From: Drosophila pseudoobscura | Taxonomy: Eukaryota; Arthropoda; Insecta; Diptera; Drosophilidae | Reading direction: 5' to 3' | DNA length: 64,000 nt | Assembly: GCF_009870125.1 (NCBI RefSeq) | Contig: NC_046679.1 | Coordinates: forward strand, 16,244,001 to 16,308,000 | Shown here: piece after piece, positions 50,062 to 61,848 of the stretch | How positions within the stretch are numbered: position 1 is the stretch's first letter | How the letters are laid out: every line of letters starts with the position of its first letter | Position numbers and translations under genes: made by a program | Notes under the pieces: model-generated | Told to the model about the DNA's origin: nothing | The model's input: only the letters and a program-made list of their open reading frames with translations | The model's database searches: none

Positions 50062-53000
50062 GCGGCGGATGGACGCCCTGAAAGACAGGACGGATGGATC
50101 GAGGATGGTCCGAGCTCCGGATAGATGGGCGGAACAGTAGCAGTAGGAGTGGCTGGCAGTGCGAGGGCTGCCATGGTTGCAGTTTCATTCATCGACGTTT
50201 GCACATCGTCAGCGAGAACATCAATGCTTAACATACTAACCTTTTCTCCTCAGCTAAATTGTGGTTAGCAGGCTCGGCCGAAAACCCCAACCCCAACCCC
50301 AATTCCACCGCACAGCACCATCACCATCACCATCCATTCGAAGGGCTGTGTCTGTGTGTGTACGTCACGTTTTCCACTTGCATGACCACTTCCGTTGTTC
50401 CTGGGTTTCGTTGGTCTCCTGAAAGATGCCTGTCCGACAAAGGATCCTCCTGATGCCAGATGCCAGACACAACTCCCGCGGGAAGTAGCAGTTAAAGTGT
50501 TGCTTACAAATCTTTAGTTGGCATCAAATATGCACACGACGCCAGTCGTCGATTAATTAACACATTGTCCGCAGGTATCTACCGTATATACAAAACTTTT
50601 CGTCACTTTTCGTGATTAATTTTAATGGCCCACAAACTGAGATCCCATTGGATTTGGAACAGAAGGAAGTCTGCACAGAGAACCTGTTCTTTGGTCAACG
50701 CTGATTAGCCACAATCACTTTGGACTCCACGGGGACGAGTCATTAACCGTCGAGAGTGCTCTCCATCGTCTAGTCGTTGGTCATGCATTTTCCATGAGCC
50801 TGTCGGGGCACACACACTCACCCAAACACGCACAACCAACCAGCCACCTACGTAGAAGTTGAACTAATAGCCGTTTAGTGGACTCCACTTCTCCTCTGTG
50901 GTGGTGGTAGTGGACACAACTCTCACACGCATAACCGCAAAAACAAATGCAATCGGCGGCACACACACATGGCCTTCCATCCCATCCCGTCCCGTCCACC
51001 TTCCGGTGGCATCCGCATCAACCTACCTCTCGAATACATATTTAATAGAAAGAGCTCAGACGCGCAGGAGGGGCAGGCAATAGGAGAGAGAGAGGCTACG
51101 TGGCAGTTAAGCTGATTTTAGTGTCTCTGTCTGTTCGAGCTCACAAAGCTAATTAAGGGATCATGAATGTTTAAACAATCCAAATAAATGGAAGTAAAAA
51201 TATTTCCAATGCCAATTATGAGGCGGAAATTTTATTTGTTAAAAGTATAAGCCGAAGAATGTCAATCTTCTAAGCCTATATGTTAGAGAAGGGATGCCTA
51301 CTTAAAGATTATGGAAACAAGAAGTTGAAAATAGGAAAAATGTTGAATCATTTCTGGGAAAGCCTTCGGGTGGGCTCTATCAATTTGACAGAAAAACATT
51401 ACTAATTGCCAAAGAATTAAATCCAACATCTAGTTTAAGTTTTGCAAATGAAATTCATGAGGAAATGAAAATCCTTAAGAGTTACTTTATTTCTAATCTC
51501 ACACTCGCTCAATTGATTTTTGCTTAATTTATGCAATTGCATAGACTCGTACTCGTGTGTTTGTGTATGTTTGTTTGCCTGAACATAAATCTTAACAAAG
51601 CTAACAGAAATGCCAGCAACAAATGCTGCTAACCATTTGTCAATTTTAAATACATTTATTGTATTTGCTTGCCTGTCTGGCTCCCAGTCCAACCCCACCC
51701 ATAGCAGCAGCAGCAGCAGCAACAAATAAAAGAAAAAGCAACAATAATTTAATAACCCACAAAGCAACAGACAGACACACTCTCATAGGAAAAACCTAGC
51801 GACATATAGCCCGACGAACGGAAGAACGGACAGACAGACAGAGAAACTCTCGAAGCCAGTCGCCTTTTTGGCCAAGTGTTGTGTCTATGTATTATTCAAA
51901 TTCAATTATAAAAAAACGCAATAAATAAAAAATGTTTATATTCGAAGGAGATACGAGAGATAAAAACCGAAAAAGGAAAGTAAAATTCCATTCGGGATTC
52001 AAATACCCTACATGCAGGCGGGGCTCCAAATAAATTTTGATTCCTAAGCAAATTCATCTGTTGACTTTGGTTAGGTCTGGAAATTTGTATATGATATCTT
52101 AAATCTACTTCAGAATAATAATCAAAAATATTCAGAATTGTGTTACCTGTCGATTTAGGCATTAATTGATTTTAAGGATTTCTATTGGTATAAACATTTG
52201 CAGGATTAATTTGATTTCCTCTTCAGCTTCGGTTCCACAATACCTTATAAAAGGAGTATACCCTTCTGCTATTAGTCAAATCTTAAGATAAACAGCAAGA
52301 GAAGCAAAACCGAAAGGAATATTTATTATTTGAAAAATACCTTGAGGCCGTAGCAAACATCGGGAGTTCATAAATAACATGAGACTGGGGCCAAATGGAC
52401 AAAAATCATCCGAAAAATACACAGGGCAGCAGTAACCAGCCCAAAATTTGATAAGCGAGCGGGACTTGTGTAAAGTGGGTGATCGGGGTCTTACCACAAA
52501 TAATAATATTAGTAATAATAGTAATCAATGTGTAGTGTAAATAATAAATAACATTGTACCGGTGCGGACGTGGCTGTGGGGCATGGAAAATGCCAATAAA
52601 TTGATAAAAGATGATGAGTCGACCGCGTGCCGGTCCTTGATGGGCCCATGAGCGATTAGCCCGGCACGCAACAGCCGTGAAGAGTGCAGAGGGCAGAGGA
52701 GTCCTGGCAGCGCCAAAGGTCAAAAGGGAAGTCCCCAGGCACACTCACAGATATATAGAGAGCATAAACAACATAAATTTATTTGCTGTTAGCCTAATGT
52801 TATTTATACCTTTCAATTACAATAACAGCAGGAAGTGGGGCACGAACTTGGAGTGCGTCTGCGACTGCGACTTGGTCTGGGACTGGGACTGGGATTGTGG
52901 CCAGGCCAGGCAGACAACAAAGTAAATAATAAACCATGACCCATCAGCAATCAGCCAGCAAAAGGGCCTTCCCCTAACTCATACTTCCACCAGCCTATCC

Positions 53001-53101
53001 CCCCATCACTATCAGCCGTAATGCGTGCGCATAAATAACTTGGCCATCTCCCGCCCCGTTCCAACTTCCATCAACGAAAGGTGTGAATATTAAGCCAGTG
53101 C

Positions 53102-53119
53102 CAGCGTCAGCGTCAGCGT
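53102..53119. repeat. Tandem CAGCGT hexamer, three copies
   Basis: Three perfect units, read directly. Confidence 0.8.
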
Positions 53120-56100
53120 CAACGGCGACTCCAAAAATTTACGGTTGCCCGTAAAAGTTCCGCTCCAGTCATAACTCAAATTCATGCCTCCCAGGGGAAC
53201 GCGCGAACGGAGGGGAGGGCTGAAGCTGAGGCTGCGTCGTTGCCAACTCATTTGATTTTGGCGCCGGTCTTTGTCACTCCTCCTCATCCACAACTCCACC
53301 GACAAATGAGGCAGCCAACCGCAGCAATATAATTCCAAATAAAAACTAGGGCTGCAAAATGACATTAACCGAGGGTTAAGCAGCGAGAGCTGCGGCAGGT
53401 TGAAATCATACTTAAATCCTTCTGACGGAGATCAATCATTGGTAATGTGACACTTTCAGAATACATTCGCTTACTTATAGGGGAGATGGTACCGCTATAA
53501 ATTACCTAGCTAAACACTATTCTTGGGAAAGAAGCTACACAAAGATTCTGTATTTTGTTGTTCTGGGGACCGAAAAGTAATTATTTTCTGCGCCTCGCCA
53601 AAGATTGAGCATATTGTTGGGAGGATTCTGGGGAGCGATTCAGCTGCCCAAAGCATTACGAAAAACCCCGCCTTAGAACATATTTTTGATACCCTATGCA
53701 ACATATTGAGAATTGTATAGTCTTCGGTAAAGGCTTACAATTTCCATGACTGGGTTTCAATATCCCATAAGACCCTAGGCTTAGACGATAAATCCTTAAA
53801 CTCATTCTGTCACACTTTTCTCTCTAACCATCTCATGAACCAGTTCGAAGAAGACGTTACTCGATGCTCCAGCCCTGCTGCTCTTATAAACCCACTTATA
53901 AACCACACCACAATAAAGAAGAGGCCAAACAACTTTAAGTTGTGATGTAATTACAGATTGGCAAATTCGAAATTTGTCATTAATTGTGCGGTGCCGCATA
54001 CAAATGTCTGTCAGTTGAGGACCGAGGACTGTGCCTATCTATCTATTAGGAGGGAGTGTGTCGACCCGCTGACTGACTGTCTGGCTGCCTGACTGGAAGG
54101 ACGACTGATTGAGCAACGGATACCTTTGGACAATTGATAAAATGTGATAAACGCGCAGCAGAGAAAGACAAATGACTTCCAGGTTTGTGCATTAGCACGT
54201 GTCCGGGGCGAAACAGAAGGGCAGAGCGGAGCAGACCAGAGCTGAGCTGCGAGCTGACTCGAGGCATCCAGCCAACAAATTGAATTTATAGCCAGGGCTA
54301 AGCGTTTTGGGTGTCAGCCTGGTTGGACTTGATTCATTTGCCCAGATACGAGTAGGGTCTGGTGCGAGGGAGCAGCTCAAATGCTGCTTTTAATTTCCGA
54401 CTCAAGCAGTTGGCGATTTGCTCTGCCTCTGCGGCCTACAATAATTTCCAGCAATTTGCCTAAAAGTGGGCAATGGGCAGTGGGTTGGGGTCTTCGGGTA
54501 TCTGGGGGCATGCATCTAAATGAACTTTGCGTGCTGGCCAGCTACAAGCAGGAGGGGCACCAGTTAAGGGCCAACAGTGACAGAGCCCTGGGGACAACAG
54601 GCCAACTCTCACATTGATATGATAACATTTAGAAATGTAAATAATTTATAATTGCCACGCAAGAAACTAGAGTTCTTGGTCCTCCAGCTCCTCCGACCTG
54701 GATCGTCTGACACTTCCCTGGCGAAATGCAAATCCTTGAATTTTGTATGTGTTATCAAAGCATTTTGATGCTCTTTGTTTTTTATTTATTTATCACAATC
54801 GTCGGCAATTCGCAGTTTGCCACACGCCTGCAATGGTGAAGCGTTGAAATCGATTTGCATACTTCAGGAAATGCCTACGACAGCGTTGGACTTTTTTTTA
54901 TTATTTGCTCGAATAGCAGCTGCATGGATGGATAGAGGAGTACATGGGCGGATGTGGGAAAATGTTTATAATAGTCCCATCCAGCGATAGCGAAAACTGA
55001 AATGCAGAGAGAGCGGTGGCGAACGCGGGGGCGTCCTTCAAGAGCCATCAAATGTCAGCAAACTATAAAAGTGTCCATTCATATATATATTTATATAGCA
55101 TATTCCCTCGCAATTCAAAGAATTTATGGAAATATACAAATTGAATTCAGTCGGTGTGAAAAACTTCGACTATTTATATTTTTACAACAGCATATGGTTT
55201 TGGTATATGGGAGTTTTTGTTAGTCTCTTGATCGCTTTACAGTGGAATATTCTTTTAGAGACTCCGCACGCATTGTACCCATATTTTTGATTAAGAAAGA
55301 GAAGCCCATTTGGGCCCTCTTTTGTTCAAATTAAAACCATTCTTCTTTTGTAAATGTACTTATTAATACAAATCATCCCATTATTTGTTTGTCCTTTTTC
55401 CCTATTTATTTCCTATTAAACGAAACTTGAATATTTGACTGTCATCGTTGTTGACAGACATTCCAGATTGAACTTTTCTTCGGCTTTGCTTTTATTCTCA
55501 TTTTCATAGTTAAGCCGTCTTAGGGAAAATATTTTTTCCTGGTACCCACACACCCTCCTCGAGAGCATATGCCTGATGCGGCTTAATGGAAACTTAGGGG
55601 GAACATGTTTCTCCCATCCCCATCCCCATCCCAATTCCAATCCACAACCCAAACGCCCCACGCACGCATATTCTCGATCTCGGTAAGTTTTCGCCATCTC
55701 AAAATCGACATTAGCGGAATTAAAAGTTTTTCCATGCGGTGGAAATCTTTGTGAATAAAAGTTTTGCGCTTCCTTCCGCTTTATTAAGCGCAAAGAATAC
55801 AAAAAAAAATGCGGCAGAATGGGGAAAAAACTTTCATTTCAACGAACATTATAATTAATTCTCCTACCATCTTCCATGACAATCTCCACGCCACCATCGC
55901 TGCAGCACACAAAGAAAAAGCAAAATTCAGCAATTTGTGTTGTTCATTTTTCGGAATTCCCAACTAAGACGCATTTCCATTTAAGCAGCCTTTACAAACG
56001 TCAATTATTATCTTTCTATTATGCAGATTTAGAGAAGGGTTGGGAGAGGCTGCCTGCTATCAACGCAGCCACAAATCACGGAAACCGCTTTAATGCAATT

Positions 56101-56190
56101 CAATTAATTCAGTTTGGAATCCAATTGAAGATATCAGTTTGGGTGTCAAAATAAACCAAACCGAAAACGAAAACAAACACAATAAAAACA

Positions 56191-56290
56191 AGAAAGCCAG
56201 GCCCGAAAGCCGAAGCCTTAGATACCCTGGACAGATCCATCGTTCCAATAGCACGACTCGACAGATCAATCTTGAAACGCTTACATATGT
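56191..56290 (+). repeat. Possible fragment of the ATACCCT dispersed repeat
   Basis: GAAAGCCGAAGCCTTAGATACCCTGG at 56206-56231 (split here: GCCGAAGCCTTAGATACCCT) closely matches the left end of the element near 32.02 kb (CGAAGCTTAAGATACCCT). After it the two copies diverge, sharing only short words such as GATCAAT. I take it as a short, old copy of the same family. Confidence 0.35.
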
Positions 56291-59000
56291 ATCTAGTTGT
56301 ATAGCGTGGAAATACATTGGTTTGCCCAATATTTTACCTTATTTTATAGAAAATTTTTTATTTATTGGATATAATTAAACTGAAATTTAATCGTTGAGCT
56401 ACTACTTAAGTCCAAAACTGTATGTACTATACCCTATATGAATTCTTTGCGATATGCTTCCTTCTTTGAATTACAAATCATCTTGTTCAAGCCTATGTAT
56501 GATATATTTTGCAAGAGTATAACAATAGCAAATGCCAGTTGATGATAAAATGTCGGCAAAGAAATTCATGGGTAGGAGGTGGAGCGACGCAGTGTGTGTG
56601 TGTGTGTTCGTGTTTGTGACGTCATTACGTAATCAAATCAAATAACAATTTGTACTTTGTTAAATTTCTTGTCGCCATCGATTGCCCCTCGACGACGCGT
56701 CGCCCCTCTCTTTCCATGTCTCTTTTTCTCTCTCTCTCTGACAAAAACAAAAAATGCAAATTTCTTGTATTTTTATTATTTGTCGAGCGATTTTTTCTCG
56801 CTTTTGTAGCTTATTGTTTTTTCTTTCTCGGTTGTATCTGTGTTTTATTACGTGACAACTTTGAATTAGTCGCTGGCTTGGACTTGGATTTGGATTTCGT
56901 TTGGTTTGTTTTGTTTTGTATTTGATGCCCGCCTGCTTTTGATTTTGGCCAAGTGAGGTCTTCCTCTATTTCTCCCTGTCCCCGTGTGTCTCTGTGAGTG
57001 GCGCAAAATTACTCGGTGTCGCATTTTTATTGCCCAGCTGACACATAAAGTCAAGTGGCTGAACTCAATCGACGACAGACCCGCCGGCGCATCGTTGGGC
57101 TCTGTCAATGGGTGGATCAGTGCCGTGTGGGGAAGCGGCTCCAAGTTTACGAGTTCAACCAGGAGAATTATGACAATTGCTGGCTAAACTGACTGATTGA
57201 ATGGGGGCATGGGAACAATAAGGGAATAAACAAAGGTAACTTCAGTGAGGAGTTATTCCTAGACTTACTTCATAGTGGAGCTTAACTTTGAACTATTTCT
57301 ACTCACAATGTAGAGGAATTTCCTGTAAAGACAGCCTAATATCCCATAAAAATCTATTTTCAGTTAGTTATTACTATGTACTTTTATTTTTTGTGAATTT
57401 TCTGAAGACATGGTTCTGTCTGCTCATATTATGTTTATGTTTCAAACGAATGAGCAATATTAGTCGAAGAGTCCAAAAACTCATAAATAAGCTGGAAACA
57501 CTTGTGATCAAGGAAGGAGGGAACCAACTGAACGAAACTTATGGGATTGATGGATATACTTGCTTAACGCCCAATAATTATGATTCTGATTTACTTATTT
57601 GATTTGTAAGCCATACCCAATTGTGTTCAATAGAGATCTCTTAATTAATTTGAAAATTCCCAAATCGCATACAAAACTCATTTTGGCCCCGAACTTATCG
57701 CGATGAAATGTGTTTGGGCAGATGCTGTTGTTGTTTGGTGTTGCTGCACAACAAATATGCAAATTGAGACAGGGAAACTAATTTCGCCTAATTAATGATG
57801 AACGATTAAAATGGACTGTCAAATAAGCCACACACAGAGATGTAGATTAGACAGACAGGCCGACTTAATAGCTCCCACTGGCAGCTTAATTGAAGCCCCC
57901 AAGAAAGTCCCAGCTAGGTGCAAAGTGCAGGCCCAGAGCTGCGATGCCCCCTCCAAGTCCCACCTCAGAGTCCAAGGTGTCACATATCAAGCCCATCCGA
58001 CAGAGCAACCAGCAAGCAACCATCAAGCAGAGACGACAAACAAACGAATTGGAAACCAAACAGACAGACAGCCGGATAGTCAGACACTCTGGCAGCGGCT
58101 TGGGAATGGAAATGGGAGAATGGGGAGAGAGAGAGAGAAAGAGAGAGAGAGAGACAGCTGAAAATTGACTTTGAGCGTTTACGAAATGCTCCGTGCCGAC
58201 AGAGCTCTAGGCAGCGGCAGGGGCTGTTGGAGGCACGTTGAAATCAATTTTGCGAAATTTATTACATTAAAACGTTAGCGCCAACGTGAACATGACCAAC
58301 GACAACAAAATAATAATACCAAATCAAGCACAAAGCCAAAGCGTTGATACCCTTCCTTGGCACGATAATAGACCCACGAGAAGCACAGACGAATTTATTA
58401 AGGACCTCTTAAGCGGGGAAGCAGCAGCCCGATTTCTGTTTCCCTAATACAAGCACATTTACACACCACGTTTAAACAGTTCCTTACGTTACCTGACACA
58501 TGTGTTAGAGCTGAGGAATGAATGCGAATGAATATGGTCATATGGTCACGCCATCAGCCTGATCCCGTTAGAATCAGTGAGATAACCCTGCGAGATATCC
58601 CATTTCACGATGGTGCATGCTTTTACAACAAAATCCGAGAGATATCAAACACCCCCAACGCAGTTGGAATACTCTTTCCCCAGTGTGTATTCCATTTCCA
58701 GTAGGCCATCGAGCGTTGGCATCAAATTACAAGATCTGCCATGCATGTCTCTGGGCCGTGTTTGAGCAGAGAGATCACGGCTCAGCTCGGCTCAGAGGTG
58801 CAATGCCTACCAGCTGATGGATTTTGGATCTGTTTGCATGCGGCGCGATTGCGTGGCCATCGGATGCCCAACATTCAACATTATTTAGCTTTTATTTTCG
58901 CACATTTTGCATAAATTAAAATGCAAAGTCGCTGCTGCTGCTGCTGCCGCCGATGCCGCTGCTGTCGCTAGTGGTAGTCGCCCGCCGCTTGGGTCCCGGG
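56291..59000. other. Intergenic DNA upstream of the astacin gene
   Basis: No supported exon. It contains an AT-rich stretch at about 56310-56560, a (GT)n tract near 56593-56608, a CT-rich tract near 56729-56740, a (GA)n tract at 58125-58154 and a CTG run at about 58932-58950. Confidence 0.5.
58125..58154. repeat. (GA)n tract, possible GAGA-factor binding sequence
   Basis: About 30 bases of nearly perfect GA repeats roughly 0.9 kb upstream of the astacin start. GAGAG is the binding motif of fly GAGA factor, so it may help keep chromatin open. Function is not shown. Confidence 0.5.
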
Positions 59001-59002
59001 GT

Positions 59003-59008
59003 TCAGTT
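59003..59008 (+). promoter_or_regulatory. Candidate initiator (TCAGTT) of the astacin gene
   Basis: TCAGTT matches the Drosophila initiator consensus and lies 81 bases before the first ATG. No TATA box is seen about 30 bases upstream and the downstream promoter element position matches only partly (GGTTTG), so this is a weak call. Confidence 0.35.
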
Positions 59009-59083
59009 ACCAATTTTGTGTGCAGCTGTTCGGTTTGGATGCGGCATGGCATGGCGTAGACGCGGTAAACAAATAACGATCCA

Positions 59084-60150
59084 ATGGAAATAGTTACAGC
59101 AAAGAAAAATCAAAATCCAAGGCGTATTATAATGTGTGCACAATTAAGTGGAGTGGTAGTGGTGGTACTAGTGCTAGTGATGGCCTCGCCACCATCCAGT
59201 GAAAGTGCCAAACTACCGACGCGCCAGTATCCCGCAGGAGTGGACTTCTTCGAGCACGAGTTCAGCAGTGTAGCAGCAGGTGCGTCCAGTCCCTGAATTA
59301 AGAAAGATCTTTCCTCAATGAAAATTATTTGGTCTCTATTGCAGACGAGTACGATCCGTATGGGCCGGACATTGGCAACGATGACTTGGGCATCGATGAT
59401 CCGGAAACGATGCCCCGCCTGTTCCAGGGCGACATAGCCATCGATCCGTACACCTACATAACCCTGCGACTGGGCGTTAATCCAATGCGACACCCGAAGC
59501 GCCTATGGCCCAACGGCACCATACCCTTCGAGATCAGTCCACGGTACGTGAACGAGGAGCGGGAGGCCATTGTTCAGGCCCTGAAGACCTTCAACTCGCT
59601 GACCTGCATCAAGTTCGTTCCCTACGACGGCGAGGTCGAGGACTATCTGCTGATTGAGCCGCCCGAGGAAGGGCCCAAGGGCTGCTGGTCCTACGTGGGC
59701 AAGCGAGGCGGCGAGCAGATCGTGTCGCTTCAGCGGCCGGACGAGACCAGCGCACACTGCTTCAGCAGCGAGGGCCGCATCATGCACGAGCTGATGCACG
59801 CCATTGGCATCTACCACGAGCAGTCGCGCGCAGATCGCGACAATTTCGTGAAAATCCACTGGGAGAACATTGTGCCACGGTTCCGGAAGAACTTCAAGCT
59901 GATCTCCCGCAAGAAGGGAAAATATGCCTTCGACTACGACTACAACTCGGTGATGCACTACGGCGAGTTCTACTTCAGCAAGAAGAAGGGCCAAAAGCCC
60001 ACCATGACGCCGCTGCAACCGGGCGTCCGCATCGGCCAGCGCAAGACGATCAGCAAGATCGACTGCCTCAAGATCAACGAGCTGTACGGCTGCCTTCAGG
60101 GCCGTCGTGCCAAAATGTACCGTGGCTTCTGCCACCTGCTGGGATTGTAG
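59084..60150 (+). CDS. Secreted zinc metalloprotease of the astacin family (M12A), two exons
   Basis: Exons 59084-59279 and 59345-60150 (intron 65 bp, donor GTGCGT, acceptor TTGCAG) give 333 aa; codon 66 (Asp) spans the junction. The protein is a zymogen that cleaves extracellular proteins. An N-terminal hydrophobic run (VVVVVLVLVMA, about residues 24-34) is a signal peptide; Met17 (59132) is an alternative start that puts the signal closer to the terminus and has an A at -3. The propeptide carries the FQGD aspartate-switch motif (Asp95), which holds the zinc in the inactive form. The catalytic domain starts at WPNGTIPFEI (about 120) and has the zinc site HELMHAIGIYHE (His213, Glu214, His217, His223) and the Met-turn SVMHY (267-271, with zinc-ligand Tyr271). 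No EGF or CUB domain follows, so it is a minimal astacin, as many fly members are. AATAAA lies at 60233-60238. It converges on the minus-strand Sm G block. I do not assign a symbol. Confidence 0.95.
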
Positions 60151-60232
60151 ATTCGTTTCAGCTCTGCTCTCGCTCCCTCTTTAATATGAATCACATTGAT
60201 TTGCTAGTTTCATAAATTAATCCGTAGACTAT

Positions 60233-60238
60233 AATAAA
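60233..60238 (+). terminator. Poly(A) signal of the astacin gene
   Basis: AATAAA lies 83 bases after the stop and is followed within 40 bases by GT-rich sequence (TGTTAGTGGTTTC), the normal layout of a cleavage site. Confidence 0.7.
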
Positions 60239-60489
60239 TTATCGCCCTGAAACTCGAAATTGACTGTTAGTGGTTTCTTTTTGTTGAGAAATGTGAGCCC
60301 TGCAAATATGTTAAAAATCATTATTAGGTACAGTTCCGCGATGACCACTTACATATGGATCTACGAAAACGGGTCGCTGCCGTCGTGTTTACAAGAACTA
60401 GCATAATTATTATCGGTCTGATGACTTTGAGGATATTATCTAAAATATTCTACATTTTCCCAACGATGCCAACGATGGAATACATATGA

Positions 60490-60500
60490 TTTATTTTATT
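60490..60500 (-). terminator. Poly(A) signals for the minus-strand terminal exon
   Basis: TTTATT at 60490-60495 and 60495-60500 reads as two overlapping AATAAA signals on the minus strand, 80-90 bases past the stop codon of the small terminal exon at 60580-60615. They support a real transcript end here. Confidence 0.5.
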
Positions 60501-60579
60501 AAACGGCGGCAAGGTCAATGTAATTAATTTGCGACAAAAATTATGACTCCTGCCACATCCTGCTCTCGCCCGACACATC

Positions 60580-60615
60580 CTAGGTCTCCTTGTGGTAAGG
60601 CTTTTCGCCGCCAAT
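60580..60615 (-). CDS. Unassigned terminal coding exon on the minus strand (IGGEKPYHKET)
   Basis: On the minus strand a good acceptor (TTGATAATTTTCAG, AG at 60617-60616) is followed by eleven codons reading IGGEKPYHKET and then TAG at 60582-60580. Eight of the eleven codons are G/C-ending preferred ones (GGC GGC AAG TAC CAC AAG GAG ACC), as in well-expressed fly genes, and AATAAA signals follow. It could be the last exon of a gene whose earlier exons surround or precede Sm G. It could also be an alternative last exon of Sm G, because the Sm G frame meets a GTATAG donor right after Arg75 (GT at 60942-60941) in the matching phase 0, giving ...EALDR-IGGEKPYHKET. I do not recognise the peptide; GEKPY also occurs in zinc-finger linkers, but nothing else here is a zinc finger. 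Confidence 0.45.
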   Translation of the reverse strand: MGGEKPYHKET

Positions 60616-60804
60616 CTGAAAATTATCAATTGTTTTAGTTTATATGCAAAAAAACATAATAATAACGCTATTTACCATTCATATGAAATGCGAATTTGGC
60701 GCGAAAAACGTGCTGGAACACATTTCACAATCCATATTCTTACTCTAAAATATGATAACCAACTCGTTCACGTGCAGTATTTATAGTTTCGTTATTTATA
60801 TTAA

Positions 60805-60810
60805 TTTATT
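60805..60810 (-). terminator. Poly(A) signal of Sm G
   Basis: TTTATT on the plus strand is AATAAA on the minus strand, 127 bases past the Sm G stop codon. This gives a short 3' UTR for the standard Sm G transcript. Confidence 0.55.
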
Positions 60811-60936
60811 TACGATTTTTGTGGCTTTTCTGAAGGTATACAGTGGATGTGGTTGTTGGAGCCTTAAGACTACACATAATAGCTACGGTGATAGCCATGA
60901 CGGCGACGGTTGGTAGGGCCCGCACTTTAGCGGGCA

Positions 60937-61167
60937 CTATACCCGGTCTAGGGCCTCGACCAGGACAATGCTGTTGCCGCGGATGACCACCATTCCCACG
61001 TTGTTCTTTGTCTTGTCCTTGCACTCTTCGATGGTGTCGTCCAGCACCACGTTCATAAACGGGTCGAAGCCGCGCAGGATGCCGGTCACAGCGCGTCCGC
61101 CGTTGAGCTTCAGCATCATACGTTTGTCCATGTACTTTTTCAGCTCTGGGGGATGTGCTTTCGACAT
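60937..61167 (-). CDS. SNRPG: Small nuclear ribonucleoprotein Sm G
   Basis: A single-exon 76-aa protein that matches Sm G in full. Sm G is one of seven Sm proteins that form the ring on the Sm site of U1, U2, U4 and U5 snRNAs and is needed for pre-mRNA splicing in the nucleus. The Sm1 motif spans about residues 11-45 with the [12 protein letters not shown] core (Asp35, Phe37, Met38, Asn39), and the Sm2 motif (about 57-73) has the IRGN signature (62-65). The start [16 protein letters not shown] is the standard Sm G N-terminus and has only a short upstream leader. The protein normally ends at RV, as here. It is convergent with the astacin gene and divergent from the probable mitochondrial-protein exon at 61849. 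An in-frame alternative splice to the small exon at 60580-60615 is possible. Confidence 0.96.
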   Translation of the reverse strand: MSKAHPPELKKYMDKRMMLKLNGGRAVTGILRGFDPFMNVVLDDTIEECKDKTKNNVGMVVIRGNSIVLVEALDRV

Positions 61168-61719
61168 TTTTAGTTAATATTTTCCAATTTTCCAAACAAA
61201 TTTGCAGAAAAAGCGGGGATGCCGGCTACACGCCAAAAATGTCTTCCTAACGCGTGGCTACAAAAACTCTAACGCGTGTAGCGTATTACAGTCTGGCATC
61301 CTCCTCGGAAGTTGGAACGTTTTTATGGTCGTCCGACACTATACTGAAGTATCTTTCATGTCTAAAGACAGAAAAATATACGCAAAGCGACAAATATGCT
61401 ATATTGATAAACTTTGCAGATATGAGTTTGACATGATTATTACTCTAAGAGTGCCACTGCTCTGCGACATATAACCGGACGAAGCGACTGGAGTTTAGTG
61501 TCATACGACCACCACACCATGCCAGACTTCGTGGTATATTCGCTCATTTTGCAATCCCGTTGGATGCATTCTTGTCCACCCACATTATTCAATAAAAACT
61601 AGCTACAATTGTTATTGTTTGAAAAATAACTAATTTTATTGTCATAGCAATGTTTTATCAGGGCTGCCAGATCCTGTAAAATAGTAATACTGTTGCCAGA
61701 TGGGCCGAAAAAGATTATT
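61168..61719. other. Region between two divergent genes (bidirectional promoter region)
   Basis: It contains the Sm G 5' leader and start region and the upstream region of the plus-strand gene. No open frame is convincing. It would act as a shared or back-to-back housekeeping promoter region if both genes are real. Confidence 0.4.
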
Positions 61720-61730
61720 TGGTCACACCG
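61720..61730 (+). promoter_or_regulatory. Housekeeping core-promoter motif (Ohler motif 1 type)
   Basis: TGGTCACACCG closely matches motif 1 (YGGTCACACTR), a core-promoter element that marks TATA-less, broadly expressed fly genes and sits close to the start site. It lies about 130 bases before the plus-strand ATG at 61849 in the same orientation, which supports a transcription start here. Confidence 0.55.
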
Positions 61731-61848
61731 CCGAGTCGCTCTTCCTCATTTCCACTTTGGACGAGGTTAGGTAAGACACGCGCTGCGGTAAAAGTAGAAT
61801 TATAATCTGTGGGAAGTGCTGTACTAGTCAAAAGAAAATTAAATAAAT

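Larger units (their letters stand above)
47456..56190. other. Intergenic DNA, no gene recognised
   Basis: About 8.7 kb. It holds an AGC run at 47500-47525, CA-rich sequence at 47585-47640, a CATGTGG repeat near 47909-47930, TGGCTGT x4 at 48927-48959, CCAATA repeats at 49213-49235, a (GT)n tract at 49297-49316, GCACCAG x3 at 50041-50061, an AGC run at 51703-51720, CAGCGT x3 at 53102-53119 and CATCCC repeats near 55615-55632. No coding exon is convincing. Confidence 0.5.

Noticed and set aside
60806..61195. A 129-codon minus-strand frame overlapping Sm G
   Set aside because: It is Sm G read in a shifted frame; the Sm G frame matches a highly conserved protein throughout.
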